Shown: in pieces, positions 8,172 through 17,311 of the stretch
Layout of the letters: the number at the start of each line of letters is the position of its first letter
Position numbering within the stretch: position 1 is the first letter of the stretch
From: Acetobacter nitrogenifigens DSM 23921 = NBRC 105050
GTDB lineage: Bacteria > Pseudomonadota > Alphaproteobacteria > Acetobacterales > Acetobacteraceae
Assembly (NCBI RefSeq): GCF_000429165.1
Contig: NZ_AUBI01000004.1
Span: 248,001 to 312,000, forward strand
Length of the DNA stretch: 64,000 nt
Direction of reading: 5' to 3'
Notes under the pieces: generated by a model
Seen by the model: only the letters and a program-made list of their open reading frames with translations
Database searches by the model: none
What the model was told of the DNA's origin: nothing
Program-made: the position numbers and the translations under genes

Positions 8172-10325
8172 ATGCGTCGCCAATCCCCCCTGCTGCCTGC
8201 CCTTCTCTGCGCAGCAGCGCCCATGCTTGCGCCCTCTCACGCAGACGCCGCACAATCCACAAAACAGACGACGCCCCCGGATTCCGGACCGTTTCTTTCC
8301 TCCGAAGCCGAAACCGTCACCGTACGCGCCACAAGAAAAAAGCTGCTCGTCGATACGGTCGCCGCCGCGACCAAGACCGCAACGCCCATCGAGCAGACGC
8401 CGCAGAATGTCACTGTCATCACTCAGGACCGAATGCAGCTTCTGAATTCACGCAGCGTTTCTGAAGCGGTGCGCTACTCCGCAGGCGTTTCAGACTACGG
8501 CTCCAAAGACGATCCACGCGGCTACTTCGGCACCATCCGGGGCTTCACGCCGGACATCTACCTCGACGGCACGCGGACGCCGGACGCCGCAAGCTCGCAA
8601 TCCTTCAGCATCGAACCATGGGGGCTGGAGGAGATCGACGTCCTTCGCGGCGCGTCTTCCTCGCTTTACGGTTCGGGGCAACTGGGCGGCATCATCAACG
8701 CTGTCAGCAAGCGCCCGCGGCCCGATCAGAAAAACGAAATCTCGTTCCAGACAGGATCGTACAGCCGCGTTCAGGGCGCAGCAGACGTAGGCGGAGCGCT
8801 GAACAAGCAGCACACCCTCCTGTGGCGCTTCAACGGTCTGATCAGAAAATCTGATACGTACGCAAAAAATATCCTCAACAACGAGATTTACGTAGCGCCC
8901 TCCCTGCGGTGGATTCCCGATCAGAAAACAGACTTTACGTTCCTCAGCAGCTTCGAGCAGCTCGACGCCGGATCGACGGCGCAGTTTCTGCCAGCGCAAG
9001 GCACCGTGCTGTACAATCCGAACGGTCAGCTCCCACGTAATATCCTGATGAGCGATCTCAATTATGACGTCTATTCAAAACGGCAGGTCGCCGTCGGCTA
9101 TGCCTTCAAGCGCGAAATCACGCCGAACTGGACGATTTCACAGAACATGCGTTACGCGCATCTCGATCTTCTTTATCGCTTCGTCACCGCCGTCGCCCTG
9201 AAATCCGACGAACGCACCCTGACGCGCCAGGCGTTGCTCCAGTCCGCCAATTACAACAACGTCACGCTCGATACACGCTCCGAACTGAAACTCAATACGG
9301 CGGGCGTGCATCACGACCTGCTGTTCGGCACTGACTTCAGAAGCGATTTCATCGCCACGCGGCGCGGACAAAAGACTGCTTCATCACTAGACTTATACAA
9401 CCCTGTCTACACGACGATTTCGTGGCCGACCTATGGAAGCAAAACCAACACCAACGAGACCGAGACGCAACTTGGCGTCTATGCGCAGGAGCAGGCCGAC
9501 TGGCGCGGCTTTCATCTGACGCTGTCCGGACGCGGCGATTTCACGCAGAGCCTGACAGTCGACAACCTGACCTCCGCGCGCACGCCTCAACGCAACAACG
9601 CCTTCACCGGGCGCGTCGGGCTGCTCTATCAGTCCTCGTTCGGCCTTTCTCCCTATGTCGCGTATTCAACATCCTTCCAGCCGCAGGTCGGCGTCACCCG
9701 CCTCAATACCCCTTATGTGCCGACCAAAGGGAGACAGATCGAGGCAGGCGTGAAATATCGCCCGCCGGAAAAGAGTTTTTTAGGCAATTTCATGTTGACG
9801 GCGGATGTTTTCAGCCTCGTCGAGACAAACGTTCTGACGACCGATCCCGTGGACTCCACATACGATATCCAGACCGGACGGCAACGCACGCGTGGGTTCG
9901 AAGTCGAAGGACTGGGTCGCCTGCCCTGGAATATCGACTTTCTCGCGTCCTTCACCTGGCAGGACCCCCGCATCACCAAATCAACCGACGCAAGCGAGGT
10001 CGGACAGCGGCCGACGACAGTTCCATCCCATATGGCGTCCCTGTTTCTCAAACGGGACGTGCGGCTGACGCCGGACTGGCGCGGAGGAATCGGTGGCGGG
10101 GTGCGATACACGGGGAACACCGCCGGCGCGCTGCCTGCGACGTTTCTTGTGCCGAGTCAGCTCGTCTGGGATCTGGAGGCCCATATCGACTACCGACAGT
10201 TCAAGATTCAATTTAACGGAACGAATATCACAAACCGTAAATACGTCTCTATCTGCACGCGCTCCGTCGCCTGCTCCTGGGCTCCGGGGCGAGCGGCCTT
10301 CGTAACCCTGTCGTACGATTTCTGA
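8172..10325 (+). CDS. TonB-dependent siderophore receptor
   Basis: This 717-residue outer-membrane receptor imports ferric siderophores using TonB energy. It has a signal peptide (about residues 1-26), a TonB box ETVTVRA (47-53), a plug domain (about 75-175; TPQNVTVITQDRM and VLRGASSSLYGSGQLGG), then a 22-strand barrel ending in the expected aromatic residue (VTLSYDF). The pair of Cys before the final strand (ICTRSVACSW) is typical of the FhuA/FpvA siderophore branch. There are no biosynthesis or periplasmic transport genes beside it, so it probably takes up xenosiderophores. A Fur-like box precedes it. The ligand cannot be told from sequence. Confidence 0.92.
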   Translation: MRRQSPLLPALLCAAAPMLAPSHADAAQSTKQTTPPDSGPFLSSEAETVTVRATRKKLLVDTVAAATKTATPIEQTPQNVTVITQDRMQLLNSRSVSEAVRYSAGVSDYGSKDDPRGYFGTIRGFTPDIYLDGTRTPDAASSQSFSIEPWGLEEIDVLRGASSSLYGSGQLGGIINAVSKRPRPDQKNEISFQTGSYSRVQGAADVGGALNKQHTLLWRFNGLIRKSDTYAKNILNNEIYVAPSLRWIPDQKTDFTFLSSFEQLDAGSTAQFLPAQGTVLYNPNGQLPRNILMSDLNYDVYSKRQVAVGYAFKREITPNWTISQNMRYAHLDLLYRFVTAVALKSDERTLTRQALLQSANYNNVTLDTRSELKLNTAGVHHDLLFGTDFRSDFIATRRGQKTASSLDLYNPVYTTISWPTYGSKTNTNETETQLGVYAQEQADWRGFHLTLSGRGDFTQSLTVDNLTSARTPQRNNAFTGRVGLLYQSSFGLSPYVAYSTSFQPQVGVTRLNTPYVPTKGRQIEAGVKYRPPEKSFLGNFMLTADVFSLVETNVLTTDPVDSTYDIQTGRQRTRGFEVEGLGRLPWNIDFLASFTWQDPRITKSTDASEVGQRPTTVPSHMASLFLKRDVRLTPDWRGGIGGGVRYTGNTAGALPATFLVPSQLVWDLEAHIDYRQFKIQFNGTNITNRKYVSICTRSVACSWAPGRAAFVTLSYDF

Positions 10326-10687
10326 CGTCGCGCCTGTCTACGTAGCGGAAACGGGCGATACACATCTCTGTGAGAGGCCTCGATATTTCTTGCCTGGACA
10401 GCACACCTCAGCATAACATACATTCACATAAAGAATAAGAAGGCGCAGCATTTGCATGCGCCCCCTATCCCCCTAGGCGACTGTAACAACGCCGCCCCTC
10501 GAAAATAGCATCCATTTGGCGCCATGCGATCTATAGGCAAAAAAACCCTAGAAATATCTGACGATAAACGTCTTTTTCATTCTCTATGCTGACGCCGCTA
10601 CGGCGCGCGGCGGCGTGAACGTCCGTCAACGATCTTCCCTTTCGCTCTGACATCTTCGCGCGCTCGGCTCTGGCGAAAATGCGCAAA
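10326..10687. other. Convergent intergenic region
   Basis: About 360 bases lie between the receptor and the convergently transcribed aminotransferase. I see no supported gene and no clean GC hairpin with a T-run. Short frames here have unnatural Arg-rich composition. Confidence 0.4.
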
Positions 10688-11845
10688 TTACTGTCCGATG
10701 GGGCGCGTCTCCGCCTCACGCGCCGCAAACCATGGGGTCATCCGGGCGATGGCCTCTTCGATGCAATCGGTCGACACCGCGAAGCTGAAGCGGATGAAAC
10801 GCTTGCCCTCGACTGGATCGAAGTCGACGCCCGGCGCTATGGCGACTCCGGTGTCCCGCAAGAGTTGTTCGCAAAAGGCCAGACTATCCTGTGTGAGATG
10901 CCCGACGTCGGCGTAGATGTAGAATGCGCCGTCCGGCGGCGCGATCCGCTGCAACCCCCAGGCCGGCAACGCGGCCAGAAGAAGGTCGCGATTGCGACGA
11001 TACGTCCTGACATGGCGGTCAAGTTCGTCACGGCAATCAAACGCGGCCAACCCCGCATGCTGACTCAACGATGACGGCGTCAGGAATAGATTCCCCATGC
11101 GCGCCCGCGCGGCGGCGATCTTGTCCTCCGGAACCACAAGCCAGCCAAGCCGCCACGGCGCCATACTGAAATATTTTGAGAAGCTGTTCACGATCAGGGC
11201 GTCCGGCTCATACTCCAGAGCGCTGTGCGCCGGATCTCCGAAACTCAAGCCGTGATAAATCTCGTCCGAAACGATCCGAATTCCCTGCTTCCGACACACC
11301 GCCGCAATGGCCTCAAGCTCCGACCCCGAGAGAATGGCGCCCGTAGGGTTCGCTGGACTTGCGACGATCACGCCCTCCGGCGGGGGCTCGACGGCGGCAA
11401 GAAGCTCCGCAGTCAGCTGAAATCTCTCTTTCTCACCGCACGGAATTTCCACTGGTTCTATATGCAGCGCACGCAACGTGTTCCGATAGGCCACATACCC
11501 CGGCCGCGCCAGCGCCACCCGCGCGCCCGGCGCGAAACAGCTGGTCAGGGCAAGAACAAGAGCAGGAGACGCGCCGGACGTCAGAAGGATTCGGTCGGGC
11601 GAGACTTCAACGCCGTAACTCTCCGCGTAGTGGCGTGCGATCCGCACCCGCAGAGGCTCGCTCTCCCAATATCCCATCGGGTCAGTGTCCAGCACATGGT
11701 GCGCGCGCTCTATCGCTCCGCGCGGCGCGCTCGTCGACGGCTGCCCAAACTCCATGTGAATGATGCTGCGTCCCTCCGCCGCAAGCCTGTGCGCGAGCGC
11801 GCTGAGCGTTATGGCGTGAAACGGGTCAATCGAAGGCACAGTCAT
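10688..11845 (-). CDS. PLP-dependent class I/II aminotransferase
   Basis: This 385-residue fold-type I enzyme transfers amino groups using PLP. The Schiff-base Lys is about residue 224 in NSFSKYFSMAPWRLGW. The substrate-site ASPANPTG lies at about 162-169, DEIYHGL (194-200) carries the Asp/Tyr pair, and FIRFSFA near the C-terminus holds the carboxylate-binding Arg. The sequence is of the aspartate/aromatic or alanine aminotransferase group. It stands alone between convergent and same-strand neighbours with its own upstream gap, so context does not reveal the substrate. Confidence 0.88.
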   Translation of the reverse strand: MTVPSIDPFHAITLSALAHRLAAEGRSIIHMEFGQPSTSAPRGAIERAHHVLDTDPMGYWESEPLRVRIARHYAESYGVEVSPDRILLTSGASPALVLALTSCFAPGARVALARPGYVAYRNTLRALHIEPVEIPCGEKERFQLTAELLAAVEPPPEGVIVASPANPTGAILSGSELEAIAAVCRKQGIRIVSDEIYHGLSFGDPAHSALEYEPDALIVNSFSKYFSMAPWRLGWLVVPEDKIAAARARMGNLFLTPSSLSQHAGLAAFDCRDELDRHVRTYRRNRDLLLAALPAWGLQRIAPPDGAFYIYADVGHLTQDSLAFCEQLLRDTGVAIAPGVDFDPVEGKRFIRFSFAVSTDCIEEAIARMTPWFAAREAETRPIGQ

Positions 11846-11931
11846 CGGCGGTCCAGACTATCGGAGAAGTCGCGTATCCTGCCAGAAACAGCCGGAGGCC
11901 GCCACGGCGCCAACGCCTCCCGAGGCGGGGT

Positions 11932-13407
11932 TCACTCTATAAGCGTCGCCAGCGTCTTCATCACGCCCATTTCGCGCAGGGCGTGTACGTATTGCGCAAC
12001 CCTGATCGCGAGCGGATCATTCTCGTTCAGGGCAAGTTCTGAAAACATCGGCAAACTGGTCAACGCCTTGATCGGGTCCGCCGCCACCGCGCGCTCAGTC
12101 GCCGACAAATGTGGCTCAAACGGCTCGAAACTGTCTCCGCCATCGGTCTTCCCCGCCAGGTACCCCAGAAAACAGGCGAGCACGAACGCGATGCGATCGG
12201 TCGGCGCGCCACGTTCGCGCAGCGCCGCCAGCGTCGGAAGCAGGAAGGTCGGCAGCTTGCTACGCCCGTCCCCCGTGATGCGCGCCAGGCGGTCTCCCAC
12301 ATGCGGATTACCAAAGCGGGCGAGAATCTTGTCCCTGTATTGCTCCAGATCCATTCCTTCCGGCGCAGTCAGAAGCGGCATGACGTCCTGCGTCATGAAG
12401 TCGAGCACCAAGTGGTGAATCAACGGGTTATCCACAGCGTCCTTGACCGACTCCAACCCCGCCAGTTGACCGGGATAAGCGAGCATCGAGTGCGACGCGT
12501 TGAGCATCCGCACCTTCGCCAGTTCATACGGATGCACATCATCCGTCATCCGCACGCCAAACTGCTCAAACGGCGGGCGGGCGTTACAGAAATTATCCTC
12601 TATCACCCACTGCACATAATCTTCTGAAATGATCGGCAGGCGATCATGGACGCCGCATTCCGCGTTTACCCGGTCAGCGTCCTCTTTCAGCACCGCAGGG
12701 GTAATTCTATCGACCATGGAATTCGGAAACATCACGTTTTTCTCTACCCATTCTCCCAACGAGGAATCCAGGGCCGTAGCGTGCGCGATCACAGCCCGAC
12801 GCGTAATCGCGCCGTTGTTCCGAAGGTTGTCGCAGGACAAGACCGTGAACGGTTGCGTTCCTGCCTCCCGCCGCCGACGCAGCGCCTCCACTATGTATCC
12901 AAACGCAGACGACGGCGTAGCCGGGGCGGCGAGTTCCGCCTGCGTCGCCCGTGCTCCGAGATGATACGTCCCGCTTTCCGGGTCCTGATTGTAACCACCT
13001 TCCGTGATCGTCATGGTGACAATGCGAATTTCAGGCGAAGCCATCCGCCGCAACACAGCTTCCGGGTCGCCCGGAGCAAAGATATATTCAATTATACTGC
13101 CGATAATCTGGTGCCTGACGGATCCGTCCGCCGCATACCGGGTCAACGTGTAGAGATCGTCCTGAGCGGGAAACGCCTCCAGTTTCAGGCGTTCCGTCGC
13201 GTCGTCGATCAACCCGACGCCAACGATTCCCCAATCCTGCAAGCCCGCAGCCTCCAGAACCTGATCCATATACCAGGCCTGATGCGCCCGGTGAAAATTC
13301 CCGACGCTGAGGTGAACGATCCCCGGTGTTACGACCGAACGGTCATAGGAAAAACAGGACGTACGTTCGGGAATTTCTTTAAGCGTGTCGAGACGAAGGT
13401 CGATCAT
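11932..13407 (-). CDS. mtlK: Mannitol 2-dehydrogenase (polyol-specific long-chain dehydrogenase)
   Basis: This enzyme oxidises D-mannitol to D-fructose (and often D-arabitol or D-sorbitol to the ketose) with NAD(P)+ in the cytoplasm. It has 491 residues, the usual length. The N-terminal VGNFHRAHQAWYMD segment (about 39-52) and the catalytic family pattern K-x4-N-x2-H in AKVRMLNASH (about 296-305) are both present. The ATG at 13407 is preferred because the protein then begins as relatives do; an in-frame ATG 14 codons upstream is possible. It is the last gene of the polyol ABC operon. Substrate choice within the family is broad, so arabitol or sorbitol activity is possible. Confidence 0.88.
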   Translation of the reverse strand: MIDLRLDTLKEIPERTSCFSYDRSVVTPGIVHLSVGNFHRAHQAWYMDQVLEAAGLQDWGIVGVGLIDDATERLKLEAFPAQDDLYTLTRYAADGSVRHQIIGSIIEYIFAPGDPEAVLRRMASPEIRIVTMTITEGGYNQDPESGTYHLGARATQAELAAPATPSSAFGYIVEALRRRREAGTQPFTVLSCDNLRNNGAITRRAVIAHATALDSSLGEWVEKNVMFPNSMVDRITPAVLKEDADRVNAECGVHDRLPIISEDYVQWVIEDNFCNARPPFEQFGVRMTDDVHPYELAKVRMLNASHSMLAYPGQLAGLESVKDAVDNPLIHHLVLDFMTQDVMPLLTAPEGMDLEQYRDKILARFGNPHVGDRLARITGDGRSKLPTFLLPTLAALRERGAPTDRIAFVLACFLGYLAGKTDGGDSFEPFEPHLSATERAVAADPIKALTSLPMFSELALNENDPLAIRVAQYVHALREMGVMKTLATLIE

Positions 13408-13632
13408 GGTTGATCCTGTAGCATGGCGACGAGCGCTCACGCCCTGCATGTGTCGGAAGGCGAGCTTCGACAGCCGTCAATCGTCTCACCACGCCCGACA
13501 ATAGCGCAGTTCACCGCTCCCGTCATCGTGACGATCGCGTGCCCGCCCTTGTCAAACACGCATGACTGGAACGCTGCATCCGGACGCCAGACCGGGGCGC
13601 CCTGCCTCGCGAAAGACGCCGCTGAGCGGCCT

Positions 13633-14406
13633 TCACCAGACGGTAAACCCGGCATCGACATTGACGATCGCCCCCGTCATGAGGCTCGAGGCGTCAGAGG
13701 CCAGAAACTGCACCACGGACGCCACTTCGTCTGGCTGACCCACCCGCCCCATTGGCGTTCCGTCAATCCACCGTTCATACAACTCAGGCTTTTCCATGCC
13801 GAAGCGCGTCAGGGTGGTTTCGACATATGTCGGCGCCACCGCGTTTACGCGAATGTTATTGGGAGCCCATTCCGCCGCAAGGGACCGGATATACTGGTGC
13901 ACGCCCGCCTTCGAGGCGTTATAGGCCGCCTGCTGCTGGGGGCGGTTCACGATCAGGCCCGACATGGACCCGATCGCGACGATGCTCCCGCGATTCTGCC
14001 GCAGCATCACCCGCCCCACAGCCTGACAGCAGCGGAACATGCCGTTCAGGTTGATGTCGATCTGCCGCAGCCATTGAGCCTCCGACATGTCCTCGGCCTT
14101 GACCTCGGAGATGCAGAGTCCCGCACTGGCGACAAGGATATCGATCTGGCCGAACTCGTCTTCAACGGCTTTGATCGCCGCATCGACACTTTCCATCGAG
14201 GTCACGTCCATGCGCACGTGACTCGCCTTGCGCCCCTTCGCACGCAATTCGTCAGCGGAAAGAGACGCACGCGCCTCATCCAGATCCGCCAGCACGACAT
14301 GCGCGCCAAATTCCGCCAGCGCCCCCGCGCAACACAGACCTATGTTCTGGGCGCCTCCAGTCACGATCGCCACGCGTTGATCAAGATTGAATTTTTCGGC
14401 GTACAT
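13633..14406 (-). CDS. Polyol SDR dehydrogenase (short-chain dehydrogenase/reductase)
   Basis: The protein has 257 residues with all classical SDR marks: a nucleotide-binding TGGAQNIG (about 18-25; the second Gly is replaced by Asn), an NNAG-equivalent VASAG (about 95), a catalytic Ser in IGSMSG, YNASKAG (about 160-166) with Tyr and Lys, and a PG-like region VAPTYVET. It sits 14 bases after the ATPase gene of a polyol transporter and before mannitol dehydrogenase. By position and fold it is probably a sorbitol, xylitol, ribitol or arabitol dehydrogenase making a ketose. The start at 14406 is chosen because it begins just after the ATPase stop; the longer frame would overlap that gene by over 100 bases. 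Confidence 0.8.
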   Translation of the reverse strand: MYAEKFNLDQRVAIVTGGAQNIGLCCAGALAEFGAHVVLADLDEARASLSADELRAKGRKASHVRMDVTSMESVDAAIKAVEDEFGQIDILVASAGLCISEVKAEDMSEAQWLRQIDINLNGMFRCCQAVGRVMLRQNRGSIVAIGSMSGLIVNRPQQQAAYNASKAGVHQYIRSLAAEWAPNNIRVNAVAPTYVETTLTRFGMEKPELYERWIDGTPMGRVGQPDEVASVVQFLASDASSLMTGAIVNVDAGFTVW

Positions 14407-14419
14407 TGATTTTGTGATC

Positions 14420-15529
14420 CTATGCGGCCATGCGACCTGATGAACGACGATGGAGCGCCACGCCTTCCGAATTGAAGAGATGGCATCGCTCTGCGGGGAA
14501 AGAGAATGTGACTGCATCGTCCGCATGAACGCCGACGCCGCCTTCCGTCTGGATCACGAGAAGAGCGCCATCCTGCATACGAACATGAAGATGTGCGGCG
14601 GAACCGAGATATTCCACAAGCTCCACCTGACCGCTTCCGCGGTTCTCCACGGAATCCCCCAGCCGGATATGTTCGGGCCTGACGCCCAAAGTCACCCCTG
14701 CGCCAACCAAGTCCTGAGCGCTCCCGGCCGCAACGGCGATCTCCTGCCCCGACGCAAGGCGAACCCTGACCTGCTCTTCGGATGCCGCGATCACTGTGCC
14801 CGGAAGAAAATTCATGGGTGGAGAGCCGATGAATTTCGCGACGAACAGATTGCGAGGATGGTCGTAAAGCTCAAGAGGCGACCCCACCTGCTCGACGATC
14901 CCTTTTTGCAGGACCACGATCTTGTCCGCCATGGTCATGGCTTCGATCTGATCATGCGTCACATAAATTGTCGTAGCCCCAAGCCTCCGATGCAGGGTCG
15001 CCAGTTCCACGCGCATCTGACCACGCAGGGATGCGTCGAGATTGGACAATGGCTCGTCGAAGAGAAACACTTTCGGATTCCGCACGATCGCGCGGCCGAT
15101 AGCGACGCGTTGCCGCTGCCCGCCGGACAATTGCCCCGGTTTGTGCTTCAGGTAGTTCTCAAGCTGCAACGTTTGTGCGACAGCCAGGATCTTCTCGCGG
15201 CGCTCCGCTTCCGGCGTCTTCGCCAGCTTCAGACCGAACTCCATGTTCTGATAGACATTCATGTGCGGATATAACGCATATGACTGAAACACCATGGCGA
15301 GGCCACGTTCGGCCGGAGCCAGATCGTTCACCCGTCGCCCGTCAATCAGGAGATCCCCGCTGCTTATGTCCTCCAAACCCGCGATCATTCGCAGCAATGT
15401 CGACTTTCCACAGCCCGAAGGCCCTACAAAAACGACAAACTCCTTACTCTCGATCGACAGATCAACGCCTTTTATGATTTCTTCGGACGTATACGTCTTG
15501 CGAATATTTTTCAATTCGACAGTAGCCAT
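14420..15529 (-). CDS. Polyol/sugar ABC transporter ATP-binding protein (MalK/SmoK type)
   Basis: The 369-residue ATPase energises import through the two neighbouring permeases. Walker A is GPSGCGKST (36-44), the signature [10 protein letters not shown] (about 134-143), Walker [13 protein letters not shown] (about 154-165), and the H-loop lies in [10 protein letters not shown]. The C-terminal third is a TOBE/MalK-type regulatory domain ([14 protein letters not shown]). Length and domains match the CUT1 family used for mannitol, sorbitol and arabitol (SmoK/MtlK of other genera). It starts 31 bases after the second permease stop. Confidence 0.9.
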   Translation of the reverse strand: MATVELKNIRKTYTSEEIIKGVDLSIESKEFVVFVGPSGCGKSTLLRMIAGLEDISSGDLLIDGRRVNDLAPAERGLAMVFQSYALYPHMNVYQNMEFGLKLAKTPEAERREKILAVAQTLQLENYLKHKPGQLSGGQRQRVAIGRAIVRNPKVFLFDEPLSNLDASLRGQMRVELATLHRRLGATTIYVTHDQIEAMTMADKIVVLQKGIVEQVGSPLELYDHPRNLFVAKFIGSPPMNFLPGTVIAASEEQVRVRLASGQEIAVAAGSAQDLVGAGVTLGVRPEHIRLGDSVENRGSGQVELVEYLGSAAHLHVRMQDGALLVIQTEGGVGVHADDAVTFSFPAERCHLFNSEGVALHRRSSGRMAA

Positions 15530-15560
15530 CAGATGTTTCCTTCACCGCTGCTCATGCTGG

Positions 15561-16388
15561 TCATTTGACGGCGCCGAATGTAAGGCCACGCACCAGTTGC
15601 TTCTGGCTGATCCAGCCAAAGACAAGGATCGGCGCCACAGCAAGCGTGGACGCCGCCGACAGCTTGCCAAAGAACAGCCCCTCAGGCGACGAGAACGACG
15701 CAATAAACGCAGCAAGGGGAGCAGCGTTCGACGACGTGAGATTCAACGACCAGAACGCCTCGTTCCAGCATAAAATCATCGACAGCAGCGCCGTTGACGC
15801 AATGCCGGGCGTCGCAAGCGGCAGCAGGACGCGCGTGATTTCCTGCCAGCGGCTGGCCCCGTCCATCCGTCCGGCCTCCAGAATGGGAACCGGGATTTCA
15901 CGAAAGAACGTGTAAAGCATCCACACCGTGATCGGCAGGTTCGTGAACATGTCCACAAGAGCGAGACCCGTGACCGTATCCAGCAGATGCGTGTTCCTCG
16001 CGATCAGGTAAATCGGCACCAGCACCCCGACCGGCGGCAACATACGCGTTGAAAGCATCCACAGAAGAGTTCCACGTGTGCGCTTTCCGGGAAGAAACGC
16101 CATCGCATAGGCTGCTGGAATGGAAAACAGAAGCGCCACAACCGTCGCGCCGATGGAGACGCCCAGCGTATTGAAAGTGACGCGCCAATAATTCCCCCGC
16201 TGAAACACCTCGTGATAACTCTCCAGGGTGGGGACGAAGAACAGCCGCGGCGGCGTAGCGATCGCCCCCGCTTCTCCCTTAAAGCTTGTCAGGAACATCC
16301 AGAATATCGGGAAGAAAATCCAGATAGCGACGACCCAACCGACCGCCGCGATCACGAGACTTTTCCCTCGTGCACGTTGCCCCGCCAT
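15561..16388 (-). CDS. Polyol/sugar ABC transporter permease (SmoG/MalG type)
   Basis: The 275-residue membrane protein has six predicted helices. It carries the EAA loop that contacts the ATPase (EAGRMDGASRWQEITRVLLP, about 188-207), the hallmark of binding-protein-dependent permeases. The first helix follows a short basic leader (GKSLVIAAVGWVVAIWIFFP). Length and topology match the MalG half of CUT1 transporters. The ATG at 16388 is four bases after the stop of the MalF-type partner. Confidence 0.9.
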   Translation of the reverse strand: MAGQRARGKSLVIAAVGWVVAIWIFFPIFWMFLTSFKGEAGAIATPPRLFFVPTLESYHEVFQRGNYWRVTFNTLGVSIGATVVALLFSIPAAYAMAFLPGKRTRGTLLWMLSTRMLPPVGVLVPIYLIARNTHLLDTVTGLALVDMFTNLPITVWMLYTFFREIPVPILEAGRMDGASRWQEITRVLLPLATPGIASTALLSMILCWNEAFWSLNLTSSNAAPLAAFIASFSSPEGLFFGKLSAASTLAVAPILVFGWISQKQLVRGLTFGAVK

Positions 16389-16392
16389 ATCC

Positions 16393-17301
16393 TCAGACCT
16401 CCAGATGGCGGGCGACCGCCCGAACGAGAAACGCCGCTGCGATGTTGGCGATCACAATGGCGATCACCCCGCCCGCTGACGCGCCTCCGACATCGAACTG
16501 CAACAGGGCGCGGGAATAGATAAGGTAAGCGAGATTCGTCGATGCGACCCCCGGCCCACCCGCCGTCGTGACCATGATTTCGGCAAAAATTGTGAGAAGG
16601 TAGATGGTCTCTATCATGACGACGACCGCGATCGCCCGACTGAGATGCGGCAGGACGATGTGGAAGAACCGTGCGACAGGACCCGCTCCATCCAGAAGCG
16701 CCGCCTCCTTTTGCTCCGCATCGAGCGACTGCACGGCGGTCAGAAGGATCAGCACGGCGAAAGGAAGCCACTCCCACGCCACAATCATCATCACCGTCAG
16801 CATCGGAAATCGCTGCAGCCAGTCTATCGGCGTCAGACCTACGGCGCGCATCATCCATGAATACACACCGTAAATCGGGTGCAGCATGAGATTTTTCCAC
16901 AACAGGGCGGACACCGTCGGCATGACGAAAAACGGAGAAATCACAAGGACACGCGCTACGCCGCGCCCAACAAACTCCTGGTCGTACAGGACCGCGAGCA
17001 GCGTTCCTCCGCCGACGGAAATCACCAAAACGCCAATGACGAGAATAGCTGTATTGAGCAGCGACTGCAGAAAATCCGGGTCGGAGAGCAGGTACCAGTA
17101 GTTATTGACGCCGGCAAACCCATGAAGAGTCGGATCGACCAGATTATAATTCTGGAACGAGTACCAAAGCGTCAACACAAGCGGAACGACGGACCAGACC
17201 AGAAGGACAAAGACCGCAGGCGCAAGCATCAGAGCCCCGCTTGCTCCCGCCCCTATCGCTGCCTTTCGGTGATGTTGCGATGCAGTCGTTACGGCGCTCA
17301 T
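16393..17301 (-). CDS. Polyol/sugar ABC transporter permease (SmoF/MalF type)
   Basis: This 302-residue inner-membrane protein has six to seven predicted helices and the EAA loop EAALLDGAGPVARFFHIVLP (about 219-238). It is the MalF-type partner and lies directly after the binding-protein gene with a 10-base gap. An N-terminal basic segment and a long first helix (LMLAPAVFVLLVWSVVPLVLT) fit CUT1 permeases. Together with the next gene it forms the channel for polyol uptake. Confidence 0.9.
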   Translation of the reverse strand: MSAVTTASQHHRKAAIGAGASGALMLAPAVFVLLVWSVVPLVLTLWYSFQNYNLVDPTLHGFAGVNNYWYLLSDPDFLQSLLNTAILVIGVLVISVGGGTLLAVLYDQEFVGRGVARVLVISPFFVMPTVSALLWKNLMLHPIYGVYSWMMRAVGLTPIDWLQRFPMLTVMMIVAWEWLPFAVLILLTAVQSLDAEQKEAALLDGAGPVARFFHIVLPHLSRAIAVVVMIETIYLLTIFAEIMVTTAGGPGVASTNLAYLIYSRALLQFDVGGASAGGVIAIVIANIAAAFLVRAVARHLEV

Positions 17302-17311
17302 GCTGATGTCC

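Noticed and set aside
11225-12418. 397-codon plus-strand frame
   Set aside because: Antisense to both the aminotransferase and mannitol dehydrogenase; Arg-rich and without motifs.
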